Below, piece by piece: positions 17,416 through 26,006 of a stretch of 64,000 nt of DNA. The stretch is from Dehalobacter sp. 12DCB1 (GTDB lineage Bacteria; Bacillota; Desulfitobacteriia; Desulfitobacteriales; Syntrophobotulaceae): assembly GCF_004343605.1 (NCBI RefSeq), contig NZ_POSF01000011.1, forward strand, positions 198,990 to 262,989, in the 5' to 3' direction. The position numbers and the translations under genes are program-made. The notes under the pieces are model-generated. The model worked only from the letters and a program-made list of their open reading frames with translations. It ran no database searches and was not told the origin of the DNA. Position 1 is the stretch's first letter. The number at the start of each line of letters is the position of its first letter.

Positions 17416-17979
17416 ATTATAGAGTGTCATTTGCTCCAAGGCTGTATCCGTGATAACTTCGCTCTTCTTGGATGACAGACTTAAGAATAATCGGTTTATT
17501 TCTTCCCCGCAAGCAGCTGCCAATTTCTCAACCGCAGTGATTTCACTGATCATATAAAATTTTTTGTGCGGAGTATAATAAAGTAAAACCTTTTTATTCT
17601 GCTTCGTAAGATTGATAATGTTGTTTAAGGTCCCTTTACTTTTTCCATTCCATATCATAAATCCATAATCGGCATTTTCGGCCATTGTCTTATCTTTAGC
17701 TGCATAAAAGTCGAAACCTTTGACTTTATCTGGGACCTTAACGCCTTGAATCGGCCAATCTCCTACGTTATTTCTGGCTTTACCCTGACTGGCATAAACA
17801 AATACATCTCTGTAGCGATGTTCGAAAAAAAACTGTTGGATTGCTCGATCCATACCATTTGCATCACCAACCAAGACGGTGTCATTCTGTTTCATTATTT
17901 TTTTGAGCCCTTCATCAACATTTCTATCGATAACCTTCAGGGCTCTAGGCCCGCCTATAAAAATTTTCACGGAATTCAC
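17410..17979 (-). CDS. SLOG-domain protein
   Basis: 189 residues. It opens VKIFIGGPRALKVIDRNV and continues with VLVGDANGMDRAIQQFF, VFVYASQGKARNNVG and ADYGFMIWNGKSKGTLNNI, the successive strands and Gly-rich loops of a Rossmann-like SLOG domain (related to DUF2493 proteins). It probably binds a nucleotide or similar ligand. It lies 13 bp downstream of a broken ComF-like phosphoribosyltransferase fragment on the same strand, so the pair once formed an operon. SD GGGGTGA precedes the ATG. Specific activity unknown. Confidence 0.7.
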   Translation of the reverse strand: MNSVKIFIGGPRALKVIDRNVDEGLKKIMKQNDTVLVGDANGMDRAIQQFFFEHRYRDVFVYASQGKARNNVGDWPIQGVKVPDKVKGFDFYAAKDKTMAENADYGFMIWNGKSKGTLNNIINLTKQNKKVLLYYTPHKKFYMISEITAVEKLAAACGEEINRLFLSLSSKKSEVITDTALEQMTLYNG

Positions 17980-17992
17980 CCCTTGGTTTTTG

Positions 17993-18196
17993 TCATTGCC
18001 AGAACATAAATATGATTAATATTTTTTTTGAAGAGGGTACCGGTAAAATCGCATTTACTGACTTAATCACACTCCAAGTATCCAGGAAAGGAATAACTAA
18101 TTTCATTATTTCCTTAAGTTTACCATAATTATGTTGATATTTAAATTGGTAGACCAACTCTCCCAATTCGCTCCTTGTCGTATCAAATAGTACCCA
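17993..18196 (-). pseudogene. ComF-like phosphoribosyltransferase fragment
   Basis: An open frame without a start codon reads FDTTRSELGELVYQFKYQHN, then IPFLDTWSVIKSVNAILPVPSSKK. This matches the middle of ComF-family amidophosphoribosyltransferase-like proteins (TxRxExGELLYxLKY ... DxIxPVPPS). The N-terminus is cut by a stop at 18197 and the catalytic PRPP loop beyond PVPSS is missing, so it is a remnant of about 67 codons. It stands immediately before the SLOG gene. Confidence 0.65.
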
Positions 18197-18235
18197 TCAT
18201 GATGAACTGCAGATTATCTCTGGGGTGGCCTTGAC

Positions 18236-18397
18236 ATGCGCTTAAGGTATAACGGTCTAGAATTTGATTCTCGGTATGTCCGCTTCCTTAAGATTGTCCC
18301 CCCAGGTCCAGAAATGGGCCTCCCCATTGACTACCCGGAAAAGAATAAAGGTCGGACTGTCTGGGGTATCAAAACCAAGGGCCTTGAGAAAAGGTAG
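18236..18397 (+). CDS. Short hypothetical ORF in a decayed patch
   Basis: 53 codons beginning MRLRYNGLEFDSRYVRFLKI and rich in charged and proline residues. The composition looks protein-like, but no family is recognised. An SD is not convincing (GGGGTGG 8 nt upstream). After its stop, further open stretches continue in other frames (for example WYGPQFKDGKYVFF at about 18416-18457), so it may be the first piece of a frameshifted gene. Confidence 0.35.
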   Translation: MRLRYNGLEFDSRYVRFLKIVPPGPEMGLPIDYPEKNKGRTVWGIKTKGLEKR

Positions 18398-18479
18398 ATG
18401 TGCGTTATACGCTGAGTTGGTACGGGCCGCAATTTAAGGATGGAAAATATGTCTTTTTCGCGGGTTTGACACTCATGGT

Positions 18480-18950
18480 ATGATAATTTACAAAATAACC
18501 GGGCTGGAAAAGGGTAAAACCACAGACGGTAAAGATAAATGGAAAGCTCATATCAAAGGGTATTATTTCCAAGAACTCGATAGTGATCCTGCAGAGGAAG
18601 GATATTCGGAAAACGGTAAGGCTGTTTGGGCGGAGTTGAGATGCTTGACAATCTGGTGCCTGATCCCGGTAAAATTCTTAAAGCAGACACCGAATGGATC
18701 ATTGAGTTTATGGTCAACAACCCGACGGAAGACCTTTATTTTACTTACCTGTCCTGCAGCCGCGATTCCACTGACGCACAAGCGCAGCCGCAGAAGCCGC
18801 AGGCAGAATTATTGGTGTTCAACCACTATCCCAGCGGTTATGATTTTATTAAAAATATCGCCGAACGGCGGGGAAAAGTAGAAATTACCGCTGGTGCTAT
18901 ATGCCTGATATGGACGGGTATGAGTCATTTTTTGAGATCTTACCGCCTTT
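18480..18950 (+). pseudogene. Frameshifted hypothetical gene
   Basis: The first frame gives MIIYKITGLEKGKTTDGKDK through YSENGKAVWA. Near 18625 the protein-like sequence moves to another frame: VEMLDNLVPDPGKILKADTE through FNHYPSGYDFIKNIAERRGK. Each frame becomes non-protein-like on the other side of the shift, so one gene has been broken by an indel. The 3' end runs into the truncated methyltransferase on the other strand at about 18900. Function not recognised. Confidence 0.5.
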
Positions 18951-19325
18951 TTTCAGGATTCTTTTAACTTCTTTTAGAAAGCTTGCTTTATCTTCTATTT
19001 CATGAAGAACCGTGACCATCAGGGCAATGTCAATTACATTGTCGTGGAGGGGTAAATGGTCATCTTTGACTTTCATGAGCTCGACATTGCTGATGCTTTC
19101 AGTTTCTATTTTCCCCCGGATAATTGCCAGCATTTCCTCATTAATATCAAGCGCATAAACTTTGTTTTTGGTGATTCTGGCAGCCGGCAAAGTAAAAATT
19201 CCGGTACCGGCTCCGATATCGCACACAAAGTAGCCTTCCTCCAACCCGATTTTTTGCAAGGTTTCAAACGGTTTTAACTCGTCCAGTCTTGCGGGATTTT
19301 CAAATTTTAACTGTTTGCTGTTCAT
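18897..19325 (-). CDS. Class I SAM-dependent methyltransferase, C-terminally truncated
   Basis: 142 residues with a complete SAM-binding half: motif I VCDIGAGTGIFTLPAA, motif II VYALDINEEML, motif IV IDIALMVTVLHEI and post-motif LKEVKRILKKGGK. Members of this family normally run on for another 40-50 residues after KGGK with strands 6 and 7. Here the frame ends within 12 residues in unrelated sequence, exactly where the plus-strand pseudogene ends. It is probably inactive or a remnant. It is followed at the 5' side by the AraC gene, 16 bp away on the same strand. Confidence 0.7.
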   Translation of the reverse strand: MNSKQLKFENPARLDELKPFETLQKIGLEEGYFVCDIGAGTGIFTLPAARITKNKVYALDINEEMLAIIRGKIETESISNVELMKVKDDHLPLHDNVIDIALMVTVLHEIEDKASFLKEVKRILKKGGKISKNDSYPSISGI

Positions 19326-19341
19326 AAAATACCTGTGAAAC

Positions 19342-20256
19342 CTATTTTTTCAATTCTCTGACTGGCCTGGCCTCGATATACCCTCTGTAGCCCATGGGCG
19401 CCAGCTGGAATCGCGGGCCGTCCTCGTCCGCCCACTGAAAACCATAGATTTCCGGATTGTAACTTTTCATGACTTCCCATAATTCTTCGATCGCCTCGCC
19501 AAATTTCGAATCATCAAAAGGCTGACCCTGAAAAACCATCATCTTGCACGGCGACAGGTTCATGCTCTCGTAACCATCCGGAATTTCCCCCGTATAATCC
19601 GCCGGAACCTCAACCCCTTGGGCATAAAGCGACGTATCCGGCCGGCGTAAATTGTCCGGCAGCCACATCCCAATGGGTTCATAGATGGCTTCTTTAATTG
19701 CGGAGAGCTGTTCCCAGACAGCGCACCCTACTTCTTCGCAGTATTCAAAATAATGGGTCGCTTTTAAGCCGCTTTTGAAGATCAGTTTCCGAGCGGAACG
19801 TTCCACCACTTGTACAAAGACCGTGTTTGACTGAGAATGATCAGACATATTACTCTCTCCTTTTTGTTTCGTCAGGTAATAATCACGGACATAGCCAGGT
19901 ATGAAAAGTTTAAGAGATGTCGTTTCTTTGTTTTGGCTGTACGTTTTCGGCGTAATTCCGAATTCTTTGGAAAAGGCCCGGGTGAATCCTTCATGGGAAT
20001 CAAAGACGAAGTCGAAAGCAACATCAATGATTTTCCGTTCCCTGTCCTTCAGTGTAACAGCTGCCTGGGATAACCTCAAAGCCCGGATGTATTCAAACGG
20101 TGCTTTTCCGATCAGATCCTTAAACATTCTAGCTGAATGCCAAGGTGAATACCCCGCCGCCCGGGCCAGAGAATGCAGAGTAATGGGTTCGGTCAAATGT
20201 TCATCGATATACTCCTGCATCCGCTGTACTGCCTTAATTTTTTCCCAGTTTTCCAT
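19342..20256 (-). CDS. AraC-family regulator with GyrI-like effector domain
   Basis: About 304 residues. Two HTH units lie in residues 1-110 (LHSLARAAGYSPWHSARMF and IIDVAFDFVFDSHEGFTRAF, then FGITPKTY). The rest, from VFVQVVERSARKLIFKSG, is a GyrI-like small-molecule-binding domain. This is the SoxS/Rob-like layout of regulators sensing drugs or other amphipathic ligands. The frame opens at 20286, but the ATG at 20256 follows CAGGTGAG and starts MENWEKIKAVQRM, the normal family start. The ligand is unknown. Confidence 0.85.
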   Translation of the reverse strand: MENWEKIKAVQRMQEYIDEHLTEPITLHSLARAAGYSPWHSARMFKDLIGKAPFEYIRALRLSQAAVTLKDRERKIIDVAFDFVFDSHEGFTRAFSKEFGITPKTYSQNKETTSLKLFIPGYVRDYYLTKQKGESNMSDHSQSNTVFVQVVERSARKLIFKSGLKATHYFEYCEEVGCAVWEQLSAIKEAIYEPIGMWLPDNLRRPDTSLYAQGVEVPADYTGEIPDGYESMNLSPCKMMVFQGQPFDDSKFGEAIEELWEVMKSYNPEIYGFQWADEDGPRFQLAPMGYRGYIEARPVRELKK

Positions 20257-20334
20257 GTTCTCACCTGCCAGTTCAAAGGATAACAAAAATGCTTATTTTT
20301 TTCTTGACTTCTTTTGCGATTGTGAAGCACCGCC

Positions 20335-21270
20335 CTAAAACAATTCAAACTGACAATTGCGGTACGATTTAAGATCACGGGTCTTTACCGCATCATTTTC
20401 ACCGACACTGCCAAACAGCAATGGGGATTCCGGATGATGCGCAGCATCATTTTTCTGAACAGCGTTCAGGCTGAAATTCGCATAGCAGTACAGGCATCCG
20501 TTTTTACAGGTATTATAAGCCCCGATGTCAACGCTTGTAACACAACCGCATTGCGGCCGCTGGTTTTTGTCTTTTTCAACGTTCAGATGATATCCGCCTA
20601 AACGTTTAAAGCGCTCTTTATCAATACAATGGGCCTGACGGATGCCAAATTTTCCGCAGTCAATATCCTCTGCACAGGTATCCATATCCATTCCGAACTG
20701 TTTTGCGGTCTCTGCGAACCGCTGCATTAATTCTATTTTCTGATCGGATGTCGGTTGAATGATATTGCATGTCCGAAGGTTCCGCTCCGTCTTTTGGTAA
20801 AAATTCAAAAAACTGACCGTGCATTTTTCCGTATAACCGGCGAGCTTTGCTGCAAGCGACTTAAAAAACGTAAGATGATACGCCGTTGTATAATCCGCAT
20901 TGAACAGAATCGGGTCGTACCGCCAAATCACCTTGTCCTTGCCAATTCTTTCAGACAGTTTTTGAAATGTTGGAATCACGATATCATTTTTTGACGGTAC
21001 GTTTGGTTCAATATCTTTTCCGTAGGGATTAAGGGTGAACTGAAAATAATAGGTGTAGGCTCTCAGCTCGTCCAACCGTTCAAGCATCGGCGCCGGGTTT
21101 TTCGTCCAGAAAACGATACCGTCAACGACATCCGGCGAAAGGTTAATTTTACTGATTAGGTGAATATTCATCGGGTTACGGACAAGAACAGACTTTTCCT
21201 TTAGGCGATGGTAAAACCACTTTGCATAAAATGCCGGGATATCTGTTCGCCTGCTTACACTTATGATCAT
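20335..21270 (-). CDS. DUF1848 family protein
   Basis: 311 residues starting MIISVSRRTDIPAFYAKWF, with VDGIVFWTKNPAPML, VIWRYDPILF and a C-terminal cysteine cluster CGCVTSVDIGAYNTCKNGCL then CYAN. All are hallmarks of DUF1848. The Cys arrangement (CxC...C...CxxxCxYC) suggests an iron-sulfur cluster, and the family has been compared with radical-SAM/SPL-like proteins; its reaction is unknown. The ATG at 21270 (AAAGGA upstream) overlaps the lipoprotein stop as ATGA, so the two are translationally coupled. Confidence 0.85.
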   Translation of the reverse strand: MIISVSRRTDIPAFYAKWFYHRLKEKSVLVRNPMNIHLISKINLSPDVVDGIVFWTKNPAPMLERLDELRAYTYYFQFTLNPYGKDIEPNVPSKNDIVIPTFQKLSERIGKDKVIWRYDPILFNADYTTAYHLTFFKSLAAKLAGYTEKCTVSFLNFYQKTERNLRTCNIIQPTSDQKIELMQRFAETAKQFGMDMDTCAEDIDCGKFGIRQAHCIDKERFKRLGGYHLNVEKDKNQRPQCGCVTSVDIGAYNTCKNGCLYCYANFSLNAVQKNDAAHHPESPLLFGSVGENDAVKTRDLKSYRNCQFELF

Positions 21271-23081
21271 TGTCGGTTTTCCTTTGAGGAGGAAGTAACG
21301 CAAATCCCTTTTTCCGCCGGATTGAATTGATACCAGAAAACGATCCGCCCGTCGCCCAAGACTCCCAGGATATGGGGATCTGTCGCCGTGACGGAAACAA
21401 TCTGCTGTTCGGGCTTCAGGGTCTCCAGCCTGATCCGGTTCAAAAAATGTATGGCGTTGACACTGTCCGTACCCGTCTGTTTACTGGTGACAAACACAGC
21501 AAAATCCTGCCCGAGATAACTTTGGTAATCCGATCGGATGTAGCCGGTATCCCCCGGTTGGGCAAGCTTTATTTCCGTTACTTTTCCGGTATGAAAGTCA
21601 AGGTACAGGGTTCGATAGCCATCCGCCTGTTGGGAATCCCCAGCACTTGCGTCATGCCCATACTCATTAACGAACAAAAGCCCGGTATCAAAATGGATGC
21701 TGCCGGTGGTCGGGGATCCTTCGGTAACAATATCAACTGTTGTGTTTGTCCCTTTATCCAGATCGCAGAACGTAAAACCCCGCGTACATTCATAACCGGT
21801 CAGCGTGGTGATGACTTTCCGGTCATCGTCGACGAATCTGGGGGAAAAGTGATAAGAAGGGGTAACGGGCGCGCCTCGGGACGGCTCGGATGGATTAGGC
21901 TTAGTAGTTTTCGCGAGGAGTCTTTCCTTTCCATCTCCGAGTGTGACAAGTTTGACGCCTATTTCATCCGTGTAGACAATCCGCTTCAAGTCGGCTGATA
22001 GATCATAACCGCCGAAATATATGTCCGGCATGCCGTCCTGATCATATTTTACTTCCCGATTGATTTTGGCTGTAATCGTGGCGGGCAAGGGGATCTCCCG
22101 AAGCAATTCCAAATCACGGCTATAAAGCATCACTTTATCGTTGAAGCGAACGAACCATTTACCGCCTGTGTATTTAACATCCGTATTTGCAATGCTGCCG
22201 CTTAGCTTTACGCTCTTCTCAATCTTCATCTCGTCAGGGTCAAGCACCATCAGTGCAGAGCTTTGATCCTTATTATACGGGGTATAGGCAAGGAGCATTT
22301 TTCCTTCGGTCTCTCCAACCATCGTCAATTCTTGCAAATCGCCGGTAAAACCTTCGATCTCCTGAAACTCTTTAACGTTGCCGGTCAATGCTACCTGATG
22401 ATTATTGATATACTCTCTGCGGCCGTCAACAAAGTAGAGGCTGCCGTCGGCGCGTGTTTTTAACGTAAAGGTCTGCCTGCTGTCAACGAAGTGGTTTGTG
22501 GAACTATAATTGTGTTCCAGCGTGACGGTGAGGGTACCGTCACGGTTCCTGACTGCTTTATCCAGTTCAATACCCCAGCCATTCACTTCAGCATAACCGG
22601 GTTTGGGTTTCTGCAAATTCTCCGGGAAGGTGAAGACTTGTTTTTCCGGTTTATAATCATGATCCGGTATTTTGCTCACATCCAGGGTCGTTAGGTTAAA
22701 GTAGCGGTCGGCATACTTCAGCGCGTCAGTCAGCGGAAAGAGAAGGAGCATGCTCTCCTTGCTCTCTGTCTTGAGATTCGCCGTGCCGTTTTCTTCCTGA
22801 TATTTTAGCCAGCAAAATTGAGCCACGGCATCCGGGTCAATTTCCTGGGCGGAATGAAACTCCCAGGTATTGCCGATGGTATAAATCGCATCATAAATAT
22901 ATTCCTGCCAGAGCTTCTCCAACTCCGCCGGATCGGTAATCTCCGTGCCTTGCGTTTGGTTGCCGGTGAACATGTTATTGGCGGTGGTCTTGCCCTGAGA
23001 CTTTTGAGCGCAGGATGACATAACAGGAAGCATCACCAGAATTAATCCGAGACAAAACAATTTATTAATCTGTTTTTTCAA
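21267..23081 (-). CDS. Putative lipoprotein, unknown function
   Basis: 604 residues if started at the TTG at 23081, which follows GGGGGAGG by 6 nt and gives an ideal lipoprotein signal: KKQINKLFCLGLILVMLPVM before SSC. An ATG at 23102 and a longer frame to 23183 put unneeded residues before the signal. The mature part is rich in beta-strand-like segments (KVMLYSRDLELLREIPLP, GERLV-like repeats, YLDFHTGKVTEIKLAQPG), suggesting a beta-propeller. No catalytic motif recognised. Its stop overlaps the DUF1848 start by 4 bp. Confidence 0.7.
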   Translation of the reverse strand: MKKQINKLFCLGLILVMLPVMSSCAQKSQGKTTANNMFTGNQTQGTEITDPAELEKLWQEYIYDAIYTIGNTWEFHSAQEIDPDAVAQFCWLKYQEENGTANLKTESKESMLLLFPLTDALKYADRYFNLTTLDVSKIPDHDYKPEKQVFTFPENLQKPKPGYAEVNGWGIELDKAVRNRDGTLTVTLEHNYSSTNHFVDSRQTFTLKTRADGSLYFVDGRREYINNHQVALTGNVKEFQEIEGFTGDLQELTMVGETEGKMLLAYTPYNKDQSSALMVLDPDEMKIEKSVKLSGSIANTDVKYTGGKWFVRFNDKVMLYSRDLELLREIPLPATITAKINREVKYDQDGMPDIYFGGYDLSADLKRIVYTDEIGVKLVTLGDGKERLLAKTTKPNPSEPSRGAPVTPSYHFSPRFVDDDRKVITTLTGYECTRGFTFCDLDKGTNTTVDIVTEGSPTTGSIHFDTGLLFVNEYGHDASAGDSQQADGYRTLYLDFHTGKVTEIKLAQPGDTGYIRSDYQSYLGQDFAVFVTSKQTGTDSVNAIHFLNRIRLETLKPEQQIVSVTATDPHILGVLGDGRIVFWYQFNPAEKGICVTSSSKENRQ

Positions 23082-23221
23082 CGTGTGCCTCCCCCAACTC
23101 ATCCTAATTTTATTAATCCATACATTAATGTTTAATATTTCTATACCTAGGTTTCTATTCCTTTTTATAAAGTTGAAATTCAATCTAATCAGAAGAAAAG
23201 AAATCCCGAAAAACTGACTGT

Positions 23222-23893
23222 TTATTCTAATAAAATATCCAGCATTTTTTTCGTGTTATTTAAGAAAGAACGCGTGATTTGATAGTGCTCCGTCTCTTCA
23301 TAGCGTACCTGCTCAAATCCGTCACGAATCTGATAGATCAAGGCACCCGGGTAGGCCATGATGATCGGGGAATGCGTGGCAATGATAAACTGAGACCCTT
23401 CGTTGATCAATTCATGCATCCTAGTCAGCATCGACATTTGCCGTGAAGGGGATAAAACCGCAAAAAACGACTCGCCATGCGACTGTTCATGCAGTGACCT
23501 TCCGCCATAAACCCCTTCCAACATTAAATCTTCAACATTGGAGGCAAAATTATAAAAGCTCTCTGCTCTGAAGAAGAAACCATCTTTGGGTCTTTTAGCC
23601 CCTTTAATAATTTTAATATATTGATTCAAGTCTGAATGCGTCGCTCTGGAAGTGAAATTAAAATTTTTTGTTCCGCCTTCCGCATTAAAACCAAATGCAA
23701 CCGCGATTGATTCTAAAATCGTTGATTTCCCTGAACCATTTTCACCTACTATGAACGTTACTTTGGGGTGAAAAGACAACCTGTCTAAGTTCTTGATGGC
23801 AGGTAAATCAAAGGGGTATTCCGCAAAGGAGGGGACACGCTCCCTGTCTAATTCAATATCGCGTATATATTGGTTTAGGCCGCTGGATTCCAT
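23222..23893 (-). CDS. AAA/ABC-type ATPase (RecF/SMC-like), Walker B segment missing
   Basis: 223 residues. Walker A is VGENGSGKSTILESIAVAFG (about 49-68) and the ABC signature is QSHGESF near 140. In relatives SHGExF is followed by about 18-20 residues including the Walker B string GLYILDEPEAA before LSPSRQ. Here SHGESFFAV runs directly into LSPSRQMSMLTRMHEL, so that segment is absent, in frame. The H-loop region FIIATHSPIIMAYPGA is intact. Without the Walker B Asp-Glu pair ATP hydrolysis should be lost. It may be a decaying gene or a regulatory variant. Confidence 0.75.
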   Translation of the reverse strand: MESSGLNQYIRDIELDRERVPSFAEYPFDLPAIKNLDRLSFHPKVTFIVGENGSGKSTILESIAVAFGFNAEGGTKNFNFTSRATHSDLNQYIKIIKGAKRPKDGFFFRAESFYNFASNVEDLMLEGVYGGRSLHEQSHGESFFAVLSPSRQMSMLTRMHELINEGSQFIIATHSPIIMAYPGALIYQIRDGFEQVRYEETEHYQITRSFLNNTKKMLDILLE

Positions 23894-24065
23894 TATTCTG
23901 CCTCCTTACATGGATTTCATAGAGCATGATGATTCCTCCATATAATATAATTGAAGTCAACCGTAATCTTTGCTGCTGCAATCGTTACCAATAAATACCT
24001 GATTACTGCTTTCATAAACAGGCAGACTATAAGATAAACTCATTTCATAGAAAGGATATGATCTT

Positions 24066-24380
24066 ATGGCCTTACTTGGAAACCCCTTTGTAGCGAATGT
24101 CCCTAAGCAGATGTCCAATGAGGAGTTGGCTCAGGCCCTTCGGGTTGATATTGCAGGGGAGTACGAAGCAATTATCGGCTATGAATCTCATGCTATGGCA
24201 ACCAATGATGAGAGAGCAAAAAAGATTCTCCATCATATTGCTGATGAAGAAAGACAACACGTCGGAGAATTAGAACAGTTGCTAGCCATCATTAGTCCAA
24301 AGGACTCGGCGTCCATGGAAAAGGGAAGACAAGCCGTACAACAGCAGCAATCTCAAAATTTCCAGGCCCCTATGCAATAA
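24066..24380 (+). CDS. Ferritin-like/rubrerythrin-like small protein
   Basis: 104 residues. ELAQALRVDIAGEYEAIIGY and ADEERQHVGELEQLL give the two E(x)nExxH helices of a ferritin-like half; dimerisation would complete a four-helix di-iron site. The glutamine-rich tail (AVQQQQSQNF) is disordered. Small proteins like this are often cargo of encapsulin shells or stress-related iron proteins, but no encapsulin gene is here. SD AAAGGAT lies upstream of the ATG. Confidence 0.75.
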   Translation: MALLGNPFVANVPKQMSNEELAQALRVDIAGEYEAIIGYESHAMATNDERAKKILHHIADEERQHVGELEQLLAIISPKDSASMEKGRQAVQQQQSQNFQAPMQ

Positions 24381-24433
24381 GGGATTGATAATAAAATTGA
24401 GTGTCTTAGGATGACTTTATCGTCTATCTGACT

Positions 24434-24464
24434 AAAAGAAAAAGACTTTAATTATAAAGCCTTT
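24434..24464 (-). terminator. Terminator overlapping the stop of the 55-aa gene
   Basis: On the minus strand AAAGGCTTTA pairs (one mismatch) with TAAAGTCTTT and is followed by TTCTTTT. The stop codon TAA lies inside the loop/stem. Confidence 0.55.
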
Positions 24465-24619
24465 AGTTCTGTTATGTCTTCCGTATTTTTTACTGTTACT
24501 TGAATTATCGTATCTAGCTTTCGATGAATTTCCTTGTTGTCTCTTTTTAACGCTGTTATGTCAGACTCAATGCGTTCTAATGAATTGAGTTTCTCTAGGA
24601 TAATGTCAAGTTTATCCAT
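24452..24619 (-). CDS. Small coiled-coil protein (paralogue family)
   Basis: 55 residues starting MDKLDIILEKLNSLERIESD and ending TEDITELKAL. It is almost wholly heptad-repeat coiled coil. SD GGGAGATGG precedes the ATG. It is clearly a paralogue of the 74-aa protein at 26007 (MDNSDIILEKLNSMEKAI ... NKVKAL) and resembles the larger one at 59112. Such small coiled-coil proteins often bind a partner or a nucleoid/membrane scaffold; here function is unknown. Confidence 0.65.
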   Translation of the reverse strand: MDKLDIILEKLNSLERIESDITALKRDNKEIHRKLDTIIQVTVKNTEDITELKAL

Positions 24620-24822
24620 TTGACCATCTCCCTTGTTATGTAGTATAGCACAAGCAAAGGATAAAATAAAAGATAGTTAAATATATTTAAAATTAAGCAA
24701 AACGGTAAAAGCGCCAAAGACAAGCTCACCGCTATCAATGGTTGCCATAACTCCACAAAGAAACAGACGATCTCTATGGCCAAAAAGACGGTGAAAAAAC
24801 GCTTGATCTTACTGTTTTGCAA
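24595..24822 (-). CDS. Small hydrophobic membrane protein, doubtful
   Basis: 75 residues with two hydrophobic stretches (FFTVFLAIEIVCFFVELW, LIAVSLSLALLPFCLILN) and a third weaker one. The only start is TTG at 24822 with no clear SD, and its end overlaps the 55-aa coiled-coil gene by 25 bp. The frame fills a gap that would otherwise hold no gene before the SDR gene. It may be real or chance AT-rich hydrophobic coding. Confidence 0.35.
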   Translation of the reverse strand: MQNSKIKRFFTVFLAIEIVCFFVELWQPLIAVSLSLALLPFCLILNIFNYLLFYPLLVLYYITREMVKWINLTLS

Positions 24823-24851
24823 AGCGAACAGGCCTATAGACCTCGCTTCTT

Positions 24852-25721
24852 CTAATTATTGATGATCGTCCCACCGTTGATATGCAGGATTTGCCCTGAC
24901 ATATAGGCGGAATCCGTACTGGCCAGAAAAAGGTAGGCAGGAGCAAGCTCCACTGGCTGGCCGGCACGCTGCATCGGGTTGGTGCTGCCGAACGTATGAA
25001 CTTCCTCAGCGCTGAAAGAAGCGGGAATAAGCGGAGTCCAGATCGGGCCGGGGGCCACGCCGTTGACCCTAATACCCTGTTTGGCTAAAGATTCGGACAG
25101 GGACCGCGTAAAAGATACGACTGCACCTTTCGAAGAGGCGTAATCTATTAAACGGACTTCCCCTTGATAGGCGGTAATCGAAGCGGTATTGATAATCGCA
25201 GCGCCTTTTTGGAGATGAGGCAGTGCGGCGCGGGCCAAATAAAACATGGCGAAGATGTTTGTCCTGAATGTCCTCTCCAGCTGTTCGGCAGTGATATCCA
25301 GAACGGAGTTCTGGGGATGCTGCTCCCCGGCATTATTGACCAGAATATCCAGATGACCAAAAGCTTGGATCGTTTCCCGGACGGCTTGATTGCAGAACAT
25401 CTCGTCGCCGACATCCCCTGCGATCAACAGGCAGCGACGGCCGAGCTGTTCTATTCTTTCCTTGGTCATTTCAGCATCCTGATGTTCATTGAAATAGATA
25501 ATCGCCAGGTCGGCGCCCTCTTTGGCATAGAGAATCGCAACGGCTCTGCCGATCCCGCTGTCCCCTCCGCTAATCAGGGCAACTTTCCCCCGGAGTTTGC
25601 CTCCCGGCTGATAGTTGGGATCTTCAAAGGCAGGACTCGGGTTCATCAATGCTTCCAGTCCGGGCTGGAAATCCTGATGTTGAGCAGGGAAAGTCGGCTG
25701 CGGAATGATTGCTTCTGTCAT
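24852..25721 (-). CDS. Short-chain dehydrogenase (general stress protein 39-like)
   Basis: 289 residues. The ~45-residue N-terminal arm (PQPTFPAQHQDFQPG) is typical of the YdaD/YhxC/GSP39 SDR group. The Rossmann core shows ALISGGDSGIGRAVAILYAK, DILVNNAGEQHPQ, the active-site YASSKGAVV and a PGPIWTPLIP loop. It is an NAD(P)-dependent reductase or dehydrogenase of unknown substrate, in the family usually linked to general stress. SD AGGAGAA precedes the ATG. A possible structured leader lies at 25773-25876. Confidence 0.9.
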   Translation of the reverse strand: MTEAIIPQPTFPAQHQDFQPGLEALMNPSPAFEDPNYQPGGKLRGKVALISGGDSGIGRAVAILYAKEGADLAIIYFNEHQDAEMTKERIEQLGRRCLLIAGDVGDEMFCNQAVRETIQAFGHLDILVNNAGEQHPQNSVLDITAEQLERTFRTNIFAMFYLARAALPHLQKGAAIINTASITAYQGEVRLIDYASSKGAVVSFTRSLSESLAKQGIRVNGVAPGPIWTPLIPASFSAEEVHTFGSTNPMQRAGQPVELAPAYLFLASTDSAYMSGQILHINGGTIINN

Positions 25722-25772
25722 GATGGTTCTCCTTTTGTTTTTTCTTCATTTTCTCCCAAAAAAGCTGTATTC

Positions 25773-25876
25773 ATTCCGCGGACAACCCTTCATCATCAGC
25801 GCATGTACCTAAATCGCTGTGTGTGACCTTCGCCAAATCTGCTTTGCTGCCTTTCAAAACGGCATAGCAGCGGAAT
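25773..25876 (-). promoter_or_regulatory. Possible structured leader upstream of the SDR gene
   Basis: On the minus strand ATTCCGC (25876-25870) can pair with GCGGAAT (25779-25773), enclosing a TGCC-9-GGCA hairpin and AGCAAAGC. No class is recognised. A plus-strand coding remnant is an alternative reading. Confidence 0.2.
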
Positions 25877-26006
25877 TTAAGTATCATTCTTTATGAATCT
25901 ATCGATTCCTTTTGGGAACGATGTTAATTGTCTATATATGGTAGAGATATGTCTTGTAGAATTATTTACCTGATGATATGATAGGTCATGAAAGGAGGAT
26001 ACACGA

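Noticed and set aside
24072-24260. Minus-strand ORF opposite the ferritin-like gene
   Set aside because: Shadow of a clear coding sequence; no SD and no family pattern.
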